This document shows, one piece after another, positions 25,261 to 33,764 of a DNA stretch of 48,145 nucleotides. The stretch is from Anaerolineae bacterium (GTDB lineage: Bacteria > Chloroflexota > Anaerolineae > UBA4142 > SHND01), in contig JADZCJ010000101.1 of the NCBI GenBank assembly GCA_020851635.1, positions 1-48,145 of the forward strand, given 5' to 3'. Numbering within the stretch: position 1 is the first letter of the stretch; the number at the start of each line of letters is the position of its first letter. A program made the translations under genes and the position numbers. The notes below the pieces were generated by a model. It saw nothing but the letters and a program-made list of their open reading frames with translations. It had not been told where the DNA came from and ran no database searches.

Positions 25261-25288
25261 ATTATGACAAAATCGCGCAAAGCATCAA
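25261..25288 (-). promoter_or_regulatory. Candidate promoter of the four-helix membrane protein gene
   Basis: On the minus strand TTGATG (25283-25288) and CATAAT (25261-25266) are spaced by 16 bases, about 20 bases before the ATG. Confidence 0.4.
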
Positions 25289-25349
25289 CCGTTAGCTCGT
25301 GTCAATACGACCACCTCCTCCTGATCGGGCTCGAGCTGTGTATTGGCGC

Positions 25350-25378
25350 TTGCCAACCACCCGATTGAATTATATTAC
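25350..25378 (+). promoter_or_regulatory. Candidate promoter of the coiled-coil membrane protein gene
   Basis: TTGCCA (25350-25355) and TATTAC (25373-25378) are 17 bases apart, giving a leader of about 65 bases before the GTG at 25449. Confidence 0.35.
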
Positions 25379-25448
25379 AGAAATCAAGTTTTTGTGCGGG
25401 TGATTGCACGCGCAAGACCTTGCACGGATACGAAATGGGAGGTCCCTT

Positions 25449-26351
25449 GTGGATAAACTGCTCAAATCGCGCCCGTTTGCCATTGCCGCCATCGTGCTCT
25501 GCAGCATCGTTCTGCTGTTGAGTGTGATTGGAATTGCCGGTGTGTGGGGAGTCAATTACGTCGCGTCGAATTTTGTGATTGACGTGTCGGTCGGGGTCGA
25601 GGGTTCGGCACAAGCGTTCCAGCGGGCGGTGCTGCGGCTGGACACGGGGATTGAAAACCTGCGCGGCGACGTGCAAGGGGTCAGTCAGGCGGTCTCGCAG
25701 CTGGGTGAAACCGTCGCCGATGAGGGGCTTGTCCGTGTGCTGCTGCCGGAAACGACCGAGGAGCGCCTCTCGGCTTCTACGGACCTTTTGACAGAGACGG
25801 TCGTGGGGATTCGCGATACGTTGAGCGCGCTGCGGATGTTGTATCGTTCGGTCAATCGGCTGCCGGGTGTCAATCTGCCCACACCGAGCGAGGAAACGGC
25901 AGAAAATTTGGCGGACCGCGTGGACCAAGTGCGGACGGACGTTCAGGAACTGCGCAGCACCATCGCCGGTGTGCGCCAGCGGCAGGCGGGCGCCATCGAG
26001 CGGGTCAATGTGGTTATAACGCGCATTGACGGACGTCTCAATGCCGCGCAAGACAAGCTGAATGAGTTGAATGCCAATCTTGCAAACGTGCAAAGGATTG
26101 CTCAGCAGGTGCGGCAGACGGTGCCGATGGTTTTGACCATCGTCGCCGCCATCATTACGCTGGTTCAAATCTGGATCATTGTTACACAGGCGCTTGTGAT
26201 TCGTATGATGTGGCAGACGTTCAAGTCGGGACCGCAGACGCCTGCGCCGCCGCCTGCGCCGCCGCCTGCGCCGCCGAGCGAACCACCGGCGGAAGCGCCG
26301 CTCCAGCCCATCGAGATGCCTCCGCCGACTGTGCCGGGGATTCTGCCGTGA
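25449..26351 (+). CDS. Membrane-anchored coiled-coil protein with proline-rich tail
   Basis: The product is 300 residues from a GTG at 25449, chosen because GGGAGG lies 6 bases before it; the frame is open further upstream from a TTG. One membrane helix (about 9-36) is followed by a long heptad-rich region (about 55-220) that should form a coiled coil outside or along the membrane. A second membrane helix (about 233-258) and a tail of PAPPPAPPPAPP repeats follow. The topology suggests a structural or scaffolding role. No domain family was recognised. A clear terminator hairpin follows. Confidence 0.7.
   Translation: MDKLLKSRPFAIAAIVLCSIVLLLSVIGIAGVWGVNYVASNFVIDVSVGVEGSAQAFQRAVLRLDTGIENLRGDVQGVSQAVSQLGETVADEGLVRVLLPETTEERLSASTDLLTETVVGIRDTLSALRMLYRSVNRLPGVNLPTPSEETAENLADRVDQVRTDVQELRSTIAGVRQRQAGAIERVNVVITRIDGRLNAAQDKLNELNANLANVQRIAQQVRQTVPMVLTIVAAIITLVQIWIIVTQALVIRMMWQTFKSGPQTPAPPPAPPPAPPSEPPAEAPLQPIEMPPPTVPGILP
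26241..26276. repeat. 12-base coding tandem repeat (proline-rich tail)
   Basis: CCTGCGCCGCCG is repeated three times without change (26241-26252, 26253-26264, 26265-26276) and encodes the PAPP units of the tail. Confidence 0.85.
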
Positions 26352-26359
26352 CGGATCTA

Positions 26360-26395
26360 CAAGAGCCACGCCCAAGAGCGTGGCTCTTGATTTTG
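26360..26395 (+). terminator. Intrinsic terminator of the coiled-coil gene
   Basis: CAAGAGCCACGC (26360-26371) and GCGTGGCTCTTG (26378-26389) pair perfectly around 6 bases and are followed by ATTTTG. It begins 9 bases after the stop. Confidence 0.8.
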
Positions 26396-26452
26396 TGCCT
26401 TGTCGCATATGCCCGGGCTGAGCGGTTATGTGTCCGGAATGCACCACTGCTT

Positions 26453-26563
26453 TTATGTGCGCAGCATGACGAACGCAAACGCAAGCACAACCTCTCCAAT
26501 CAACATGCCCGCAAATATCCAGACTATGAGCTTGTTTTCGGGATCATCCTTGAACGAAAGCAT
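26453..26563 (-). CDS. 36-residue single-pass membrane miniprotein
   Basis: The sequence is MLSFKDDPENKLIVWIFAG followed by a hydrophobic run and LRT at the end. It has a short acidic head and one membrane helix (about 12-33). GGAGGG lies 5 bases before the ATG at 26561-26563, an unusually good ribosome site for a random short frame. It stands alone between the coiled-coil gene and the response regulator. Its size resembles small membrane regulators or stress proteins. No homologue is recognised. Confidence 0.55.
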   Translation of the reverse strand: MLSFKDDPENKLIVWIFAGMLIGEVVLAFAFVMLRT

Positions 26564-26900
26564 AGAGTCCCTCCGTGCGCGCTCCGTGCGGCAAGAGCCG
26601 GCACGGCAATATAAAACGGATGAGATTGTGTCACGGGTGATTTTGACGCTCGAAAAATTGTACTGTAAGGACGTGACCAAGTCCGTTTTGGTTCAATCTG
26701 CAGCTGCCAGAGATGGATTGATAGTTTGTCTCACCGATGAGGATTGTGGGGGGCAGTGGCAAGATGATTCTATCGGGAACCCGGGAGCGGCTCGAATATT
26801 TGTGTGGACGGCGCGCGGCACCCGTGTGCTTGACAGTGGTTTTCAAGTCTGATAGCGTGAAATGCAGGACAAAGGACAAAGGCACAATCGGCGAGGTGGA
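26564..26900. other. Gene-free stretch between miniprotein and response regulator
   Basis: A plus-strand frame is open through most of this stretch but lacks a credible start, ribosome site or domain. TTGACG near 26642 could be a -35 box, but the matching -10 is poor. Nothing else was recognised. Confidence 0.4.
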
Positions 26901-27635
26901 ATGAATCTATTATTGGTTGAAGACAATCCGAAATTGAACGAGGCGTTGAAACGCGGGCTGGAGGCGACGGGAAAGGCGCATGTGGCGCACAGCTGCGCGC
27001 GGGGTGAAGAGGCGCTTGTATATTGTCTGGACCATGCGCCCGAAGCGATTTTGATGGACGTGCAGCTGGCGGGTGAAATGAACGGCGTCCAAGCGGCAGT
27101 CGCCATACGGCGCGAATTTCCGCGTATGCCGGTCGTGTTTTATTCGATTCAAGATGATGATGCGTATTATCGCGATTTTTTGCGTTCGGGGATTCTGAGC
27201 CATTACGCGTATGTGAAAAAATCCAATTACCTGCTGCCGGAAATGATTGTCCCGCTCTTGATTGACGCGAAAAGCGGGCGCAGCTTTATTGACCCTGAAA
27301 TCGAGGCACGGGTGCAGGATGTGCGCGAGCAGGACGAGCGCAACCCGATGGCGCTGTTGGAACCGAACGAACAGCAGGTCGCCAAAATGCTGGCGCAGGG
27401 ATTGAACAACGAACAGATTGCCGCGCGGATGGGGTTCAGAGACCGGCGGACCATCGCGCGCACGAATGGACAGATTTATGCTGCGTGGGGTCTCGCCGAT
27501 AACGCGACCGACGAGAAAATTGCGCGGACGCGGGCGGCGTTGATCGTGCATGCCAGACGGCTGCTGCAGTGGGACCGCGAGGGGGCTGTATACGCGCAGA
27601 ATGACAAAGGGGAATGGGTTGTGTGGGAAGGGTAG
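26901..27635 (+). CDS. Response regulator with LuxR-like HTH output domain
   Basis: The product is 244 residues from the ATG at 26901 (GAGGTGGA directly before). The receiver domain (1-125) has Asp8, the phosphorylation site Asp53 in LMDVQL, Ser82 and Lys106 in YVKKSN. The output domain (about 155-225) has a diverged LuxR-type helix-turn-helix (EPNEQQVAKMLAQGLNNEQIAARM). It is followed after one base by the histidine kinase gene, its likely partner, so the two are translationally coupled. The target genes are unknown. Confidence 0.88.
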   Translation: MNLLLVEDNPKLNEALKRGLEATGKAHVAHSCARGEEALVYCLDHAPEAILMDVQLAGEMNGVQAAVAIRREFPRMPVVFYSIQDDDAYYRDFLRSGILSHYAYVKKSNYLLPEMIVPLLIDAKSGRSFIDPEIEARVQDVREQDERNPMALLEPNEQQVAKMLAQGLNNEQIAARMGFRDRRTIARTNGQIYAAWGLADNATDEKIARTRAALIVHARRLLQWDREGAVYAQNDKGEWVVWEG

Positions 27636-27636
27636 G

Positions 27637-29721
27637 ATGAGCGGCAATCTTGTTTTGGATACGGCGACGGTCGCCGTTTCGCTGTTCAACACGATGCTCC
27701 TGCTCTGGCTCGGGATTGTGGTGGTTTCCAACTCGGACCGGCGGAGTTGGGGCATCTGGCTGGCGAGCGGCGGTTTGTTGTGCGGCGGAATCTTTTTTTT
27801 AATTCATACCGCAATTCTCGCGCGCGGTCTGCGCGAGGCGACGACGGACCTCGATTTGATATGGCATGTCGGCTGGCTGGCGATCATTGCCGCGCCGTTG
27901 GCATGGTATGTGGTGATGCTGTGGTATGCAGGGTTTCTCGGCGCGAACGCGCGGGAGAATAGAGGGCTGCGTTCGATTCATTTGCCCGGACTGGTGTTTG
28001 TGCTTGGGTGCGCCGGGGTGTTGTTTTTTCTCGTTTTGGTGGTGGGCGCTCTGCCCACGTTTCAGCAGGTCGTTACGTTCGGGCGCAGCGAATACGTGCC
28101 CACCACCGGCACGCCCCTGCTGGTAATTGTGTATGCGGTCTATAACATCAGCTGTCTGGGGCTGGCGATGCATGCGCTGCGGCATCCGGGTCCCTCGGCG
28201 CGATGGATGGGGGAATTGGCGCGGGTGCGAGCCCGTCCGTGGCTTGTCTCGGCTTCGGTCGTCCTCCTCACGGTCAGTTTTCTCGTTTCGGCGTTTGTCG
28301 TCGTCCTCTATGTGAGCAACCCTATCCTGACGGGACGCATCGAAGAGATCCGCGCGCTGCTGGCGTGGTTTGACCTGATGGTATCGTCCTTGATTGCGAT
28401 TGCGGTCGTTTTGATCGGCAAGGCGACGGTCTCGTATGAAATCTTTACGGGCAAAACGCTGCCGCGACGCGGTTTTTTTCGCCAATGGCGGCGCGCGGGG
28501 ATTCTGGCGGCGAGCTATAGCGTTCTGCTGGCACTGACGATTACGCTGGACCTTGCGCCGATTTATGCGCTGTTGTTTGCCACGCTGCTGCTCGTGGTTT
28601 TTTATGCCCTGCTCTCGGTGCGGCTGTTTGGCGAGCGCGAACGCGCGGTGCGCGAACTGCGCCCGTTTCTGAACACGCTTCCGGGCGGACAAGCGACGGA
28701 TTCGCTGCGGGCGGCGTTTGATTCGTTGTGCGCGAATGTATTGAATGCGCGCGCTGGCTTGCTCTATCCGCTTGCCCCGTTTGCGTCGGCGCTGGTCTAT
28801 CCTGTGGAACAGACGCTGCCCGCGCCCGATGTGATCGAGCCGCAGACGCTCGGCGCGCTGGCTGCCCGCCTGACGGGGTCGCGCGAGATATTTGTGGCGG
28901 TTGCGCCGGAGCAGTTTGCAGACATGGTGTGGGCAATCCCTTTGCCAAGCGAGCATGGCTTGATGGGCATTTTGTTTCTGGGCGAGCGCAAGGACAATGG
29001 GTTGTATACGCAAGAAGAAATCGAGGTCGCGCAGACGACGGGCGAACGGATTTTGCAAGCGCAGGCGAGCGCGGAACTGACGCGGCGGTTGATCGAATTG
29101 CAGCGGGGGCGTCTTGCCGCGACGCAGGTGGTGGACCGCCGCGCGCGACGGGTATTGCACGATGATATTTTGCCGCAGTTGCACGCCGCGATGTTGAGTT
29201 TGAGCGCGGGGGACGCCGACGCTGCTCAACTGCAGATGGCGACGGTGCATCGCGAACTGTCGAACCTGCTGCGCGAGATGCCCGCGGGCGCGACGCCGCA
29301 GGTGGAACGGTATGGGGTGATCGGCGCGCTGCGCCGCGCGGCGCAAGAGGAATTTGCGGGCGCATTTGACGCGGTCACATGGCTGATCGAACCCGAGGCG
29401 GACGCGCGGGCGCAAACGCTGTCATCGCTCAACGCCGAAGTGGTATATGCGGCGGCGCGTGAGGCGATTCGCAACGCGGCAAAACACGGCAGAGGCGGTG
29501 AAAAAACGCGCGCCTTGCGCTTGTGGGTCAGCGCGCGGTGGAATGAGGGACTGGCATTGGAGATTCAAGACGATGGGGTGGGGATAGTTTCCGCGAATGG
29601 CGGCGGACAGGGACTGCCGCTGCACAGCACGATGATGGCGGTGATTGGGGGGGCGCTGGAGCTGGGGCGCGAGGGAGACAGGACACGGGTGGTGTTGACG
29701 CTGCCGCCGAATGTGTGGTGA
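27637..29721 (+). CDS. Membrane sensor histidine kinase (HisKA_3/NarX-like) with GAF-type region
   Basis: The product is 694 residues from the ATG at 27637, one base after the regulator stop. About eight membrane helices (residues about 8-320) form a 7TM-like sensor. A GAF-like region follows (about 345-490), then a dimerisation helix with the phosphoacceptor His508 in VLHDDILPQLHAAML, typical of NarX/DesK kinases. The ATPase domain is at about 595-694 with N-box AAREAIRNAAKH, G1 DDGVGI and G2 GGGQGLPL. It probably senses a membrane or small-molecule signal and phosphorylates the upstream regulator. It ends 3 bases from the convergent methyltransferase gene. Confidence 0.9.
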   Translation: MSGNLVLDTATVAVSLFNTMLLLWLGIVVVSNSDRRSWGIWLASGGLLCGGIFFLIHTAILARGLREATTDLDLIWHVGWLAIIAAPLAWYVVMLWYAGFLGANARENRGLRSIHLPGLVFVLGCAGVLFFLVLVVGALPTFQQVVTFGRSEYVPTTGTPLLVIVYAVYNISCLGLAMHALRHPGPSARWMGELARVRARPWLVSASVVLLTVSFLVSAFVVVLYVSNPILTGRIEEIRALLAWFDLMVSSLIAIAVVLIGKATVSYEIFTGKTLPRRGFFRQWRRAGILAASYSVLLALTITLDLAPIYALLFATLLLVVFYALLSVRLFGERERAVRELRPFLNTLPGGQATDSLRAAFDSLCANVLNARAGLLYPLAPFASALVYPVEQTLPAPDVIEPQTLGALAARLTGSREIFVAVAPEQFADMVWAIPLPSEHGLMGILFLGERKDNGLYTQEEIEVAQTTGERILQAQASAELTRRLIELQRGRLAATQVVDRRARRVLHDDILPQLHAAMLSLSAGDADAAQLQMATVHRELSNLLREMPAGATPQVERYGVIGALRRAAQEEFAGAFDAVTWLIEPEADARAQTLSSLNAEVVYAAAREAIRNAAKHGRGGEKTRALRLWVSARWNEGLALEIQDDGVGIVSANGGGQGLPLHSTMMAVIGGALELGREGDRTRVVLTLPPNVW

Positions 29722-29724
29722 GGA

Positions 29725-30261
29725 TTATGGTTTGCGCGCGAAAATGGTTACATAGATCCTGTGACCGTCGTCGGTCTCTTGTTGGTGGAGAATTTCCAAA
29801 CTGTCAAAGACGATGGGGATTTGTTCGAGGGGGAAACGGTGGGCGGGGCTGAAATCGGGGCGATACTTGATGTCGGCGGATGTAAAAGTTTGAAAGAGGA
29901 CGGCGCCGCCGTCGGCGAGCCAATCGGCAAACCGAACGCGCGGGTCATAGAAACGAAAATTGAGAATGGTGTCGAAACTGTTTTTTGGAAACGGCAGCGC
30001 CCCGGCATCTACGACAACGCGCGCCACACCAGCTGATGCGCGGCACAGACCTACTTCTGAAATGTCTGCGTTGATGACGCGGAACGTGTCCGAGCGCCCG
30101 GCGAGCCACGCGCCATTCTGCCCCAGCCCGCCCGCCAGATCAAGGACGCGTCCCGCTTTGAGCAGGTTGGCATAGCGTTCGAGGGTCGGATTGACGTCCG
30201 TTTGGGTAAGGATTTCGAGATATTTTTTGTTCCAGCGGGCGCGGTCGGATTGGGGATTCAT
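29725..30261 (-). CDS. Class I SAM-dependent methyltransferase
   Basis: The product is 178 residues from the ATG at 30261 (a TTG two codons earlier is also open). The SAM-binding motif I is VLDLAGGLGQNGAWLA (about 40-55), motif II lies around VINADISEVGL, and DAGALPFPKNSFDTI is the typical motif IV region. Small stand-alone enzymes of this kind methylate diverse metabolites, and the substrate cannot be predicted. The gene is convergent with the histidine kinase. Confidence 0.85.
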   Translation of the reverse strand: MNPQSDRARWNKKYLEILTQTDVNPTLERYANLLKAGRVLDLAGGLGQNGAWLAGRSDTFRVINADISEVGLCRASAGVARVVVDAGALPFPKNSFDTILNFRFYDPRVRFADWLADGGAVLFQTFTSADIKYRPDFSPAHRFPLEQIPIVFDSLEILHQQETDDGHRIYVTIFARKP

Positions 30262-30335
30262 TTTCAAGGGCTGTAGGGACGCCTTTATTCCAACTAGCTT
30301 GAATGAGCTGACAAACTCTGTCTTGACAACTCGGA

Positions 30336-30445
30336 GGAAAACGCGAATCTGCGCGAATTTGGGCTAATTTTGATCTTTATTCGTCGTTACGCAAAGCGTA
30401 ACAAAGATTCGTGCCAAGCCGCAGTTTGGCGAAATTCGCGTTTCC
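30336..30445. repeat. GGAAACGCGAAT inverted-repeat element, copy 3 (110 bases)
   Basis: Terminal arms GGAAAACGCGAAT (30336-30348) and ATTCGCGTTTCC (30434-30445) are complementary apart from one extra A. Inside is a perfect GTTACGC-AAA-GCGTAAC hairpin (30386-30402) flanked by ATCTTT/AAAGAT, then a GCCAA/TTGGC pair. The left arm shares AACGCGAATCTGCGCGAAT with copy 2. It occupies the gap between the fusion ligase and the methyltransferase genes. Confidence 0.7.
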
Positions 30446-30496
30446 ATGTGTTAGTCAATCAAGCTACACGGAATAGTGACGCAAGGGGTTGTGTCT

Positions 30497-32977
30497 CTAT
30501 GGATGGGTTTCTTGTTCGAGCAGTTTACGTTTGAACACCTTGCCGACGAATGTTTTGGGCAGGTCGGCGCGAAATTCGACCATGTCGGGGACACTGTCGG
30601 CGGGCAGACGCGAGCGCGCAAAGGCGAGAATCTCGTCAACAGTCGGCTGTTCGCCGCTGCGCGGCACGATATAGACCTTGATCGTTTCATGTTGCAGATT
30701 TCCGCCGGTGGGAATGCCGAGCGCCGCCGCTTCGGTCACCTTGGGATGCTCAAAGAGCACTTCTTCAATATCGCGCGGATAAATGGTCTTGGCACCTTTG
30801 GTAATCAAATCGCTCTTGCGATCAATAAATGTGAAATATCCTTCCTCGTCCATGCGCGCGATGTCGCCGGTGTAGAGCCAGCCGTCTCGTAGGGCGCGTC
30901 CGGTCGCGGGTTCGTTATTCCAATACCCCCGCATCACCTGCGGACCGCGAATCACCAGCTCTCCAATTTCGCCGGTCTCGAGTCCCCGTCCGGTATGCAT
31001 GTCTACGATCCGGGCGTCCGTGTCGGGCAGGGGCACGCCGATGGTGCCCGGAACGTCCTCGCCAAAAATGGGGTTTGCATGAGTAACGGGACTCGCTTCG
31101 GTCAACCCATACCCTTCGACCAACCGGCCGCGCGTGATCTTTTCAAATGCCTCCTGGACTTCTAATGGCAAAGGCGCGGCGCCTGACAAGCACGCGCGGA
31201 TGGATTTGACGCCAAAGCTGCGCGCGTTTGGAAACTGATTGATGGCGAGAAACATGGTTGGCACGCCGGGAAAGATGGACGGACGGTTGCGTTGAATCGC
31301 TTCCAACATCGGACCGGTCTGGAGACCGGGCAAAAGGATCATGCGCGCCGCGATCGAGACCGCAAAATTCATGCACGTCGTCATGGCATACGAATGCGCC
31401 AGCGGGAGCGCGCAGAGAATGCGTTCTTGCGCCTCGATTACATCGGGCAGCCAGTGGCGCAGCTGCATGGTGTTGGCGACGAGATTGGCGTGGGTGAGCA
31501 TTACCCCTTTCGGAAGGTCGGTGGTGCCCGTCGAATATTGAATCAGGGCGAGGTCGTCCGGCGTCACATCCACAAGCGGCGTGTCCTTGCTCGCCCTGTC
31601 AATAAAGGGTTGAAAAAACGTGATGCCCGGCGGGGGTGTCTTGTCGAACAAGGGATTCTTGGGGATCCGAGTTTCCGCGCGCAAGGTGGTCAGGCGAACG
31701 GCGGACACGTATTCGTCCAGTCCGGTAAGAATGATGTGTTCCAGTTTTGTCCGGTCCTGAATGCGCGCGAGCATGGGATACGCTTGATTGAGGGCGAGGA
31801 CAAGGCGCGCGCCCGAATCGTCCAGCTGGTGCTGGAGCTCGGCTTGCTCGGTCAATGGGTTCAGGCTCACAAGGACCGCGCCCGCCTTGAGCGCGCCATA
31901 GTATCCGATCACAAACTGCGGACAATTGGGGAGCAGCAGCGCGACGCGGTCGCCCTTTTTGATACCGTGCGCGGTGAGCGCGTTGGCAAAGCGGTTGGCG
32001 TGTCGCCGCAGACGCCGATATGAGAGGGTGCTGTCAAAATAAATCGTCGCGATTGCGTTGGGAAATCGGCGGTCGGCAATATCCAGAAATCGAAAGAGGG
32101 GTTGACTGGGGTAATTCAAAGAATAAGGCACGCCGTCTTCGTAATGCAAGAGCCAGGGACGCGCCTGGAGCAATTTGATGTTTTCGGCGCGGCGCCCCTC
32201 GCGCCACGACACCGACTCGCCGCCGATAAAGCGCGAGATTGCGCGGTTGACCGCGTCGGCGCGTTCGAGCTGCACCATGTGCGCGGAAACGGAAATCTTG
32301 GCGAGCTGTGCGTTGGGAATCAGGTCGGCAACCTCTTCATAGCGCGTTTTTTCGAATACGAGATCGCGCACGCCCAGAATAACGAGTGTGGGGACCCGCA
32401 CATTCGGCAGAACCGCTTTGCCGTCCCATTGCGAAACGGTGTCAAGATACATGCGATTCATGACAAAAAACGGCGCATTATACCGGATGGGCAGATGTTT
32501 ACGCAGGGGTTCCACCCAGGGCGTGGGCAGGTGCGTCAAAAGTTCCTGGATGGGACCCAGTTTGAAACTGGATGCCGTGCCCACCAAAATCAGCTTGTCA
32601 ACGCGGGACGGATTCTTGACCGTGAACGAGCTTGCGATCGCGCCGCCGAACGAATGACCGATCACGACAAATTTTTGCGGCAAGTTCAACTGTTCTACGA
32701 TGCGTTCCAAATCGCTGACATGCTCTTGCATCGTGTAATCCGAGTCGGGATGATCGGAAAGCCCGTGCCCGCGCAAGTCGGGCGCAATCACGCGGTAGCG
32801 TTCGGCATAGGCGGCAAGCTGTCTTTCCCATTGGAGCGCGTGACCGCCAAAGCCGTGGATAAAGAGGAGGGTGTGTTCCGCATTACGCGGACCCGCGTCC
32901 ACCACGCTGAGCCGGACGCGCGGAGAGATAGAGACAGAGATCTCGGTGCGATAGAGGTCCAAATCTAAAAGCGGCAT
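30497..32977 (-). CDS. Alpha/beta-hydrolase fused to long-chain acyl-CoA synthetase (AMP-binding)
   Basis: The product is 826 residues from the ATG at 32977. Residues about 20-265 are an alpha/beta hydrolase: oxyanion HGFGG (41-45), nucleophile elbow GHSFGG (Ser109), Asp in LGVRDLVF and His in SAHMVQLE. Residues about 280-826 are an adenylate-forming ligase: P-loop YSTGTTDLPKG (about 480-490), GYGLTEASP, YTGDIARMDEEGYF, DRKSDLITKGAKTIYPRDIE and the catalytic Lys813 in VGKVFKRKL. The first half could release an acyl group from an ester and the second activate it to acyl-CoA. The usual Gly of GTTG is Asp here. Both active sites look complete. Confidence 0.88.
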   Translation of the reverse strand: MPLLDLDLYRTEISVSISPRVRLSVVDAGPRNAEHTLLFIHGFGGHALQWERQLAAYAERYRVIAPDLRGHGLSDHPDSDYTMQEHVSDLERIVEQLNLPQKFVVIGHSFGGAIASSFTVKNPSRVDKLILVGTASSFKLGPIQELLTHLPTPWVEPLRKHLPIRYNAPFFVMNRMYLDTVSQWDGKAVLPNVRVPTLVILGVRDLVFEKTRYEEVADLIPNAQLAKISVSAHMVQLERADAVNRAISRFIGGESVSWREGRRAENIKLLQARPWLLHYEDGVPYSLNYPSQPLFRFLDIADRRFPNAIATIYFDSTLSYRRLRRHANRFANALTAHGIKKGDRVALLLPNCPQFVIGYYGALKAGAVLVSLNPLTEQAELQHQLDDSGARLVLALNQAYPMLARIQDRTKLEHIILTGLDEYVSAVRLTTLRAETRIPKNPLFDKTPPPGITFFQPFIDRASKDTPLVDVTPDDLALIQYSTGTTDLPKGVMLTHANLVANTMQLRHWLPDVIEAQERILCALPLAHSYAMTTCMNFAVSIAARMILLPGLQTGPMLEAIQRNRPSIFPGVPTMFLAINQFPNARSFGVKSIRACLSGAAPLPLEVQEAFEKITRGRLVEGYGLTEASPVTHANPIFGEDVPGTIGVPLPDTDARIVDMHTGRGLETGEIGELVIRGPQVMRGYWNNEPATGRALRDGWLYTGDIARMDEEGYFTFIDRKSDLITKGAKTIYPRDIEEVLFEHPKVTEAAALGIPTGGNLQHETIKVYIVPRSGEQPTVDEILAFARSRLPADSVPDMVEFRADLPKTFVGKVFKRKLLEQETHP

Positions 32978-33042
32978 GGTGATCAAGTCGGCTTGCGGCG
33001 GCAAGGTCCCGAATTCTTGCCGTGTGATGTGTCTGTCATCTA

Positions 33043-33134
33043 GCAGGTTGTCGGAGAGACCTCATTTGTAACTATGAACGCGCGTCGTAGTATCTCAAAA
33101 ACAACTATAATTTGATTTCACTCCGACAACCTGC
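33043..33134. repeat. 92-base element with perfect 14-bp terminal inverted repeats (MITE-like)
   Basis: GCAGGTTGTCGGAG (33043-33056) and CTCCGACAACCTGC (33121-33134) are exact complements and enclose 64 A/T-richer bases without a gene. Flanking bases extend the match weakly. The layout fits a miniature inverted-repeat transposable element between two same-strand genes. No clear target duplication was seen. Confidence 0.6.
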
Positions 33135-33141
33135 CAGAGCT

Positions 33142-33759
33142 CTATAAAGGAGAGATTGGACCCGGGTGGGCGATGCTCAACGCTTCGCGCAAACGATGCG
33201 CGCTGTCGGCAATTGACCCGCGCAGATACGGAGTGTCTTCGGTCTGCTTGCGGTTGGGCGGCAGTTCGGCGCCGGGTTCGAGGCGGACCGAGATAAAGGC
33301 GGGACCCTGCAAGTGGAGCAGCGTGTCGAGCTGGGTCCGGTAATCGCTCGGATTGTCGAAATAAAAGGCGTGGGGAAAGCCGCAGGCGAGCGCGATGGCG
33401 TGAAAATCCACCGCGCCCGCGCCGGGAATGTTTTGATTGCCGGTCACTTCGTAGGTGTTGTTTTGCGCGACAAAGAGGATGAGGTTGCGGGCGCGACTTT
33501 GGGCAATGGTGACGAGCGAACCGAGCGACATGAGCATACTGCCGTCGCCGTTGAGACAGAGGACGCCGCGCCGGGGCTGCGCAAGGGCGATGCCGAGCGC
33601 GAGCGATTGGGCGTGTCCCATCGCGCTGTCGGCAAAAGCAAAATCGAGTTCGTGTTTGGAGAGGCGTCCCCACGCGCGCACGAGCGACATGGTGCTGACG
33701 ACGACCTGGTCGGTGCGCCGCGCAGCGAGCGGTTGGAGAAATTCGGATTGGGTCAGCAT
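33142..33759 (-). CDS. ThDP-dependent decarboxylase, beta subunit (sulfo/phosphonopyruvate decarboxylase-like)
   Basis: The product is 205 residues from the ATG at 33759, 5 bases after the alpha subunit stop, with GGTGAA before it. It has the C-terminal ThDP-binding fold with GDGSMLMSLGSL (71-82) and Asn100-Asn101, the classic GDG-to-NN spacing, followed by TYEVTGNQ. Split enzymes of this size are sulfopyruvate decarboxylase (ComDE) or phosphonopyruvate decarboxylase. No phosphonate mutase or ComABC genes are nearby, so the 2-oxo acid substrate is open. Confidence 0.85.
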   Translation of the reverse strand: MLTQSEFLQPLAARRTDQVVVSTMSLVRAWGRLSKHELDFAFADSAMGHAQSLALGIALAQPRRGVLCLNGDGSMLMSLGSLVTIAQSRARNLILFVAQNNTYEVTGNQNIPGAGAVDFHAIALACGFPHAFYFDNPSDYRTQLDTLLHLQGPAFISVRLEPGAELPPNRKQTEDTPYLRGSIADSAHRLREALSIAHPGPISPL

Positions 33760-33764
33760 GGGTT

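Noticed and set aside
26400-26852. 150-residue plus-strand frame before the response regulator
   Set aside because: No ribosome site, mixed composition, and it overlaps the better-supported miniprotein on the other strand.
27799-29415. 538-residue minus-strand frame opposite the histidine kinase
   Set aside because: Arg/Gln/His-rich composition without any fold signature; the kinase on the other strand has complete motifs.
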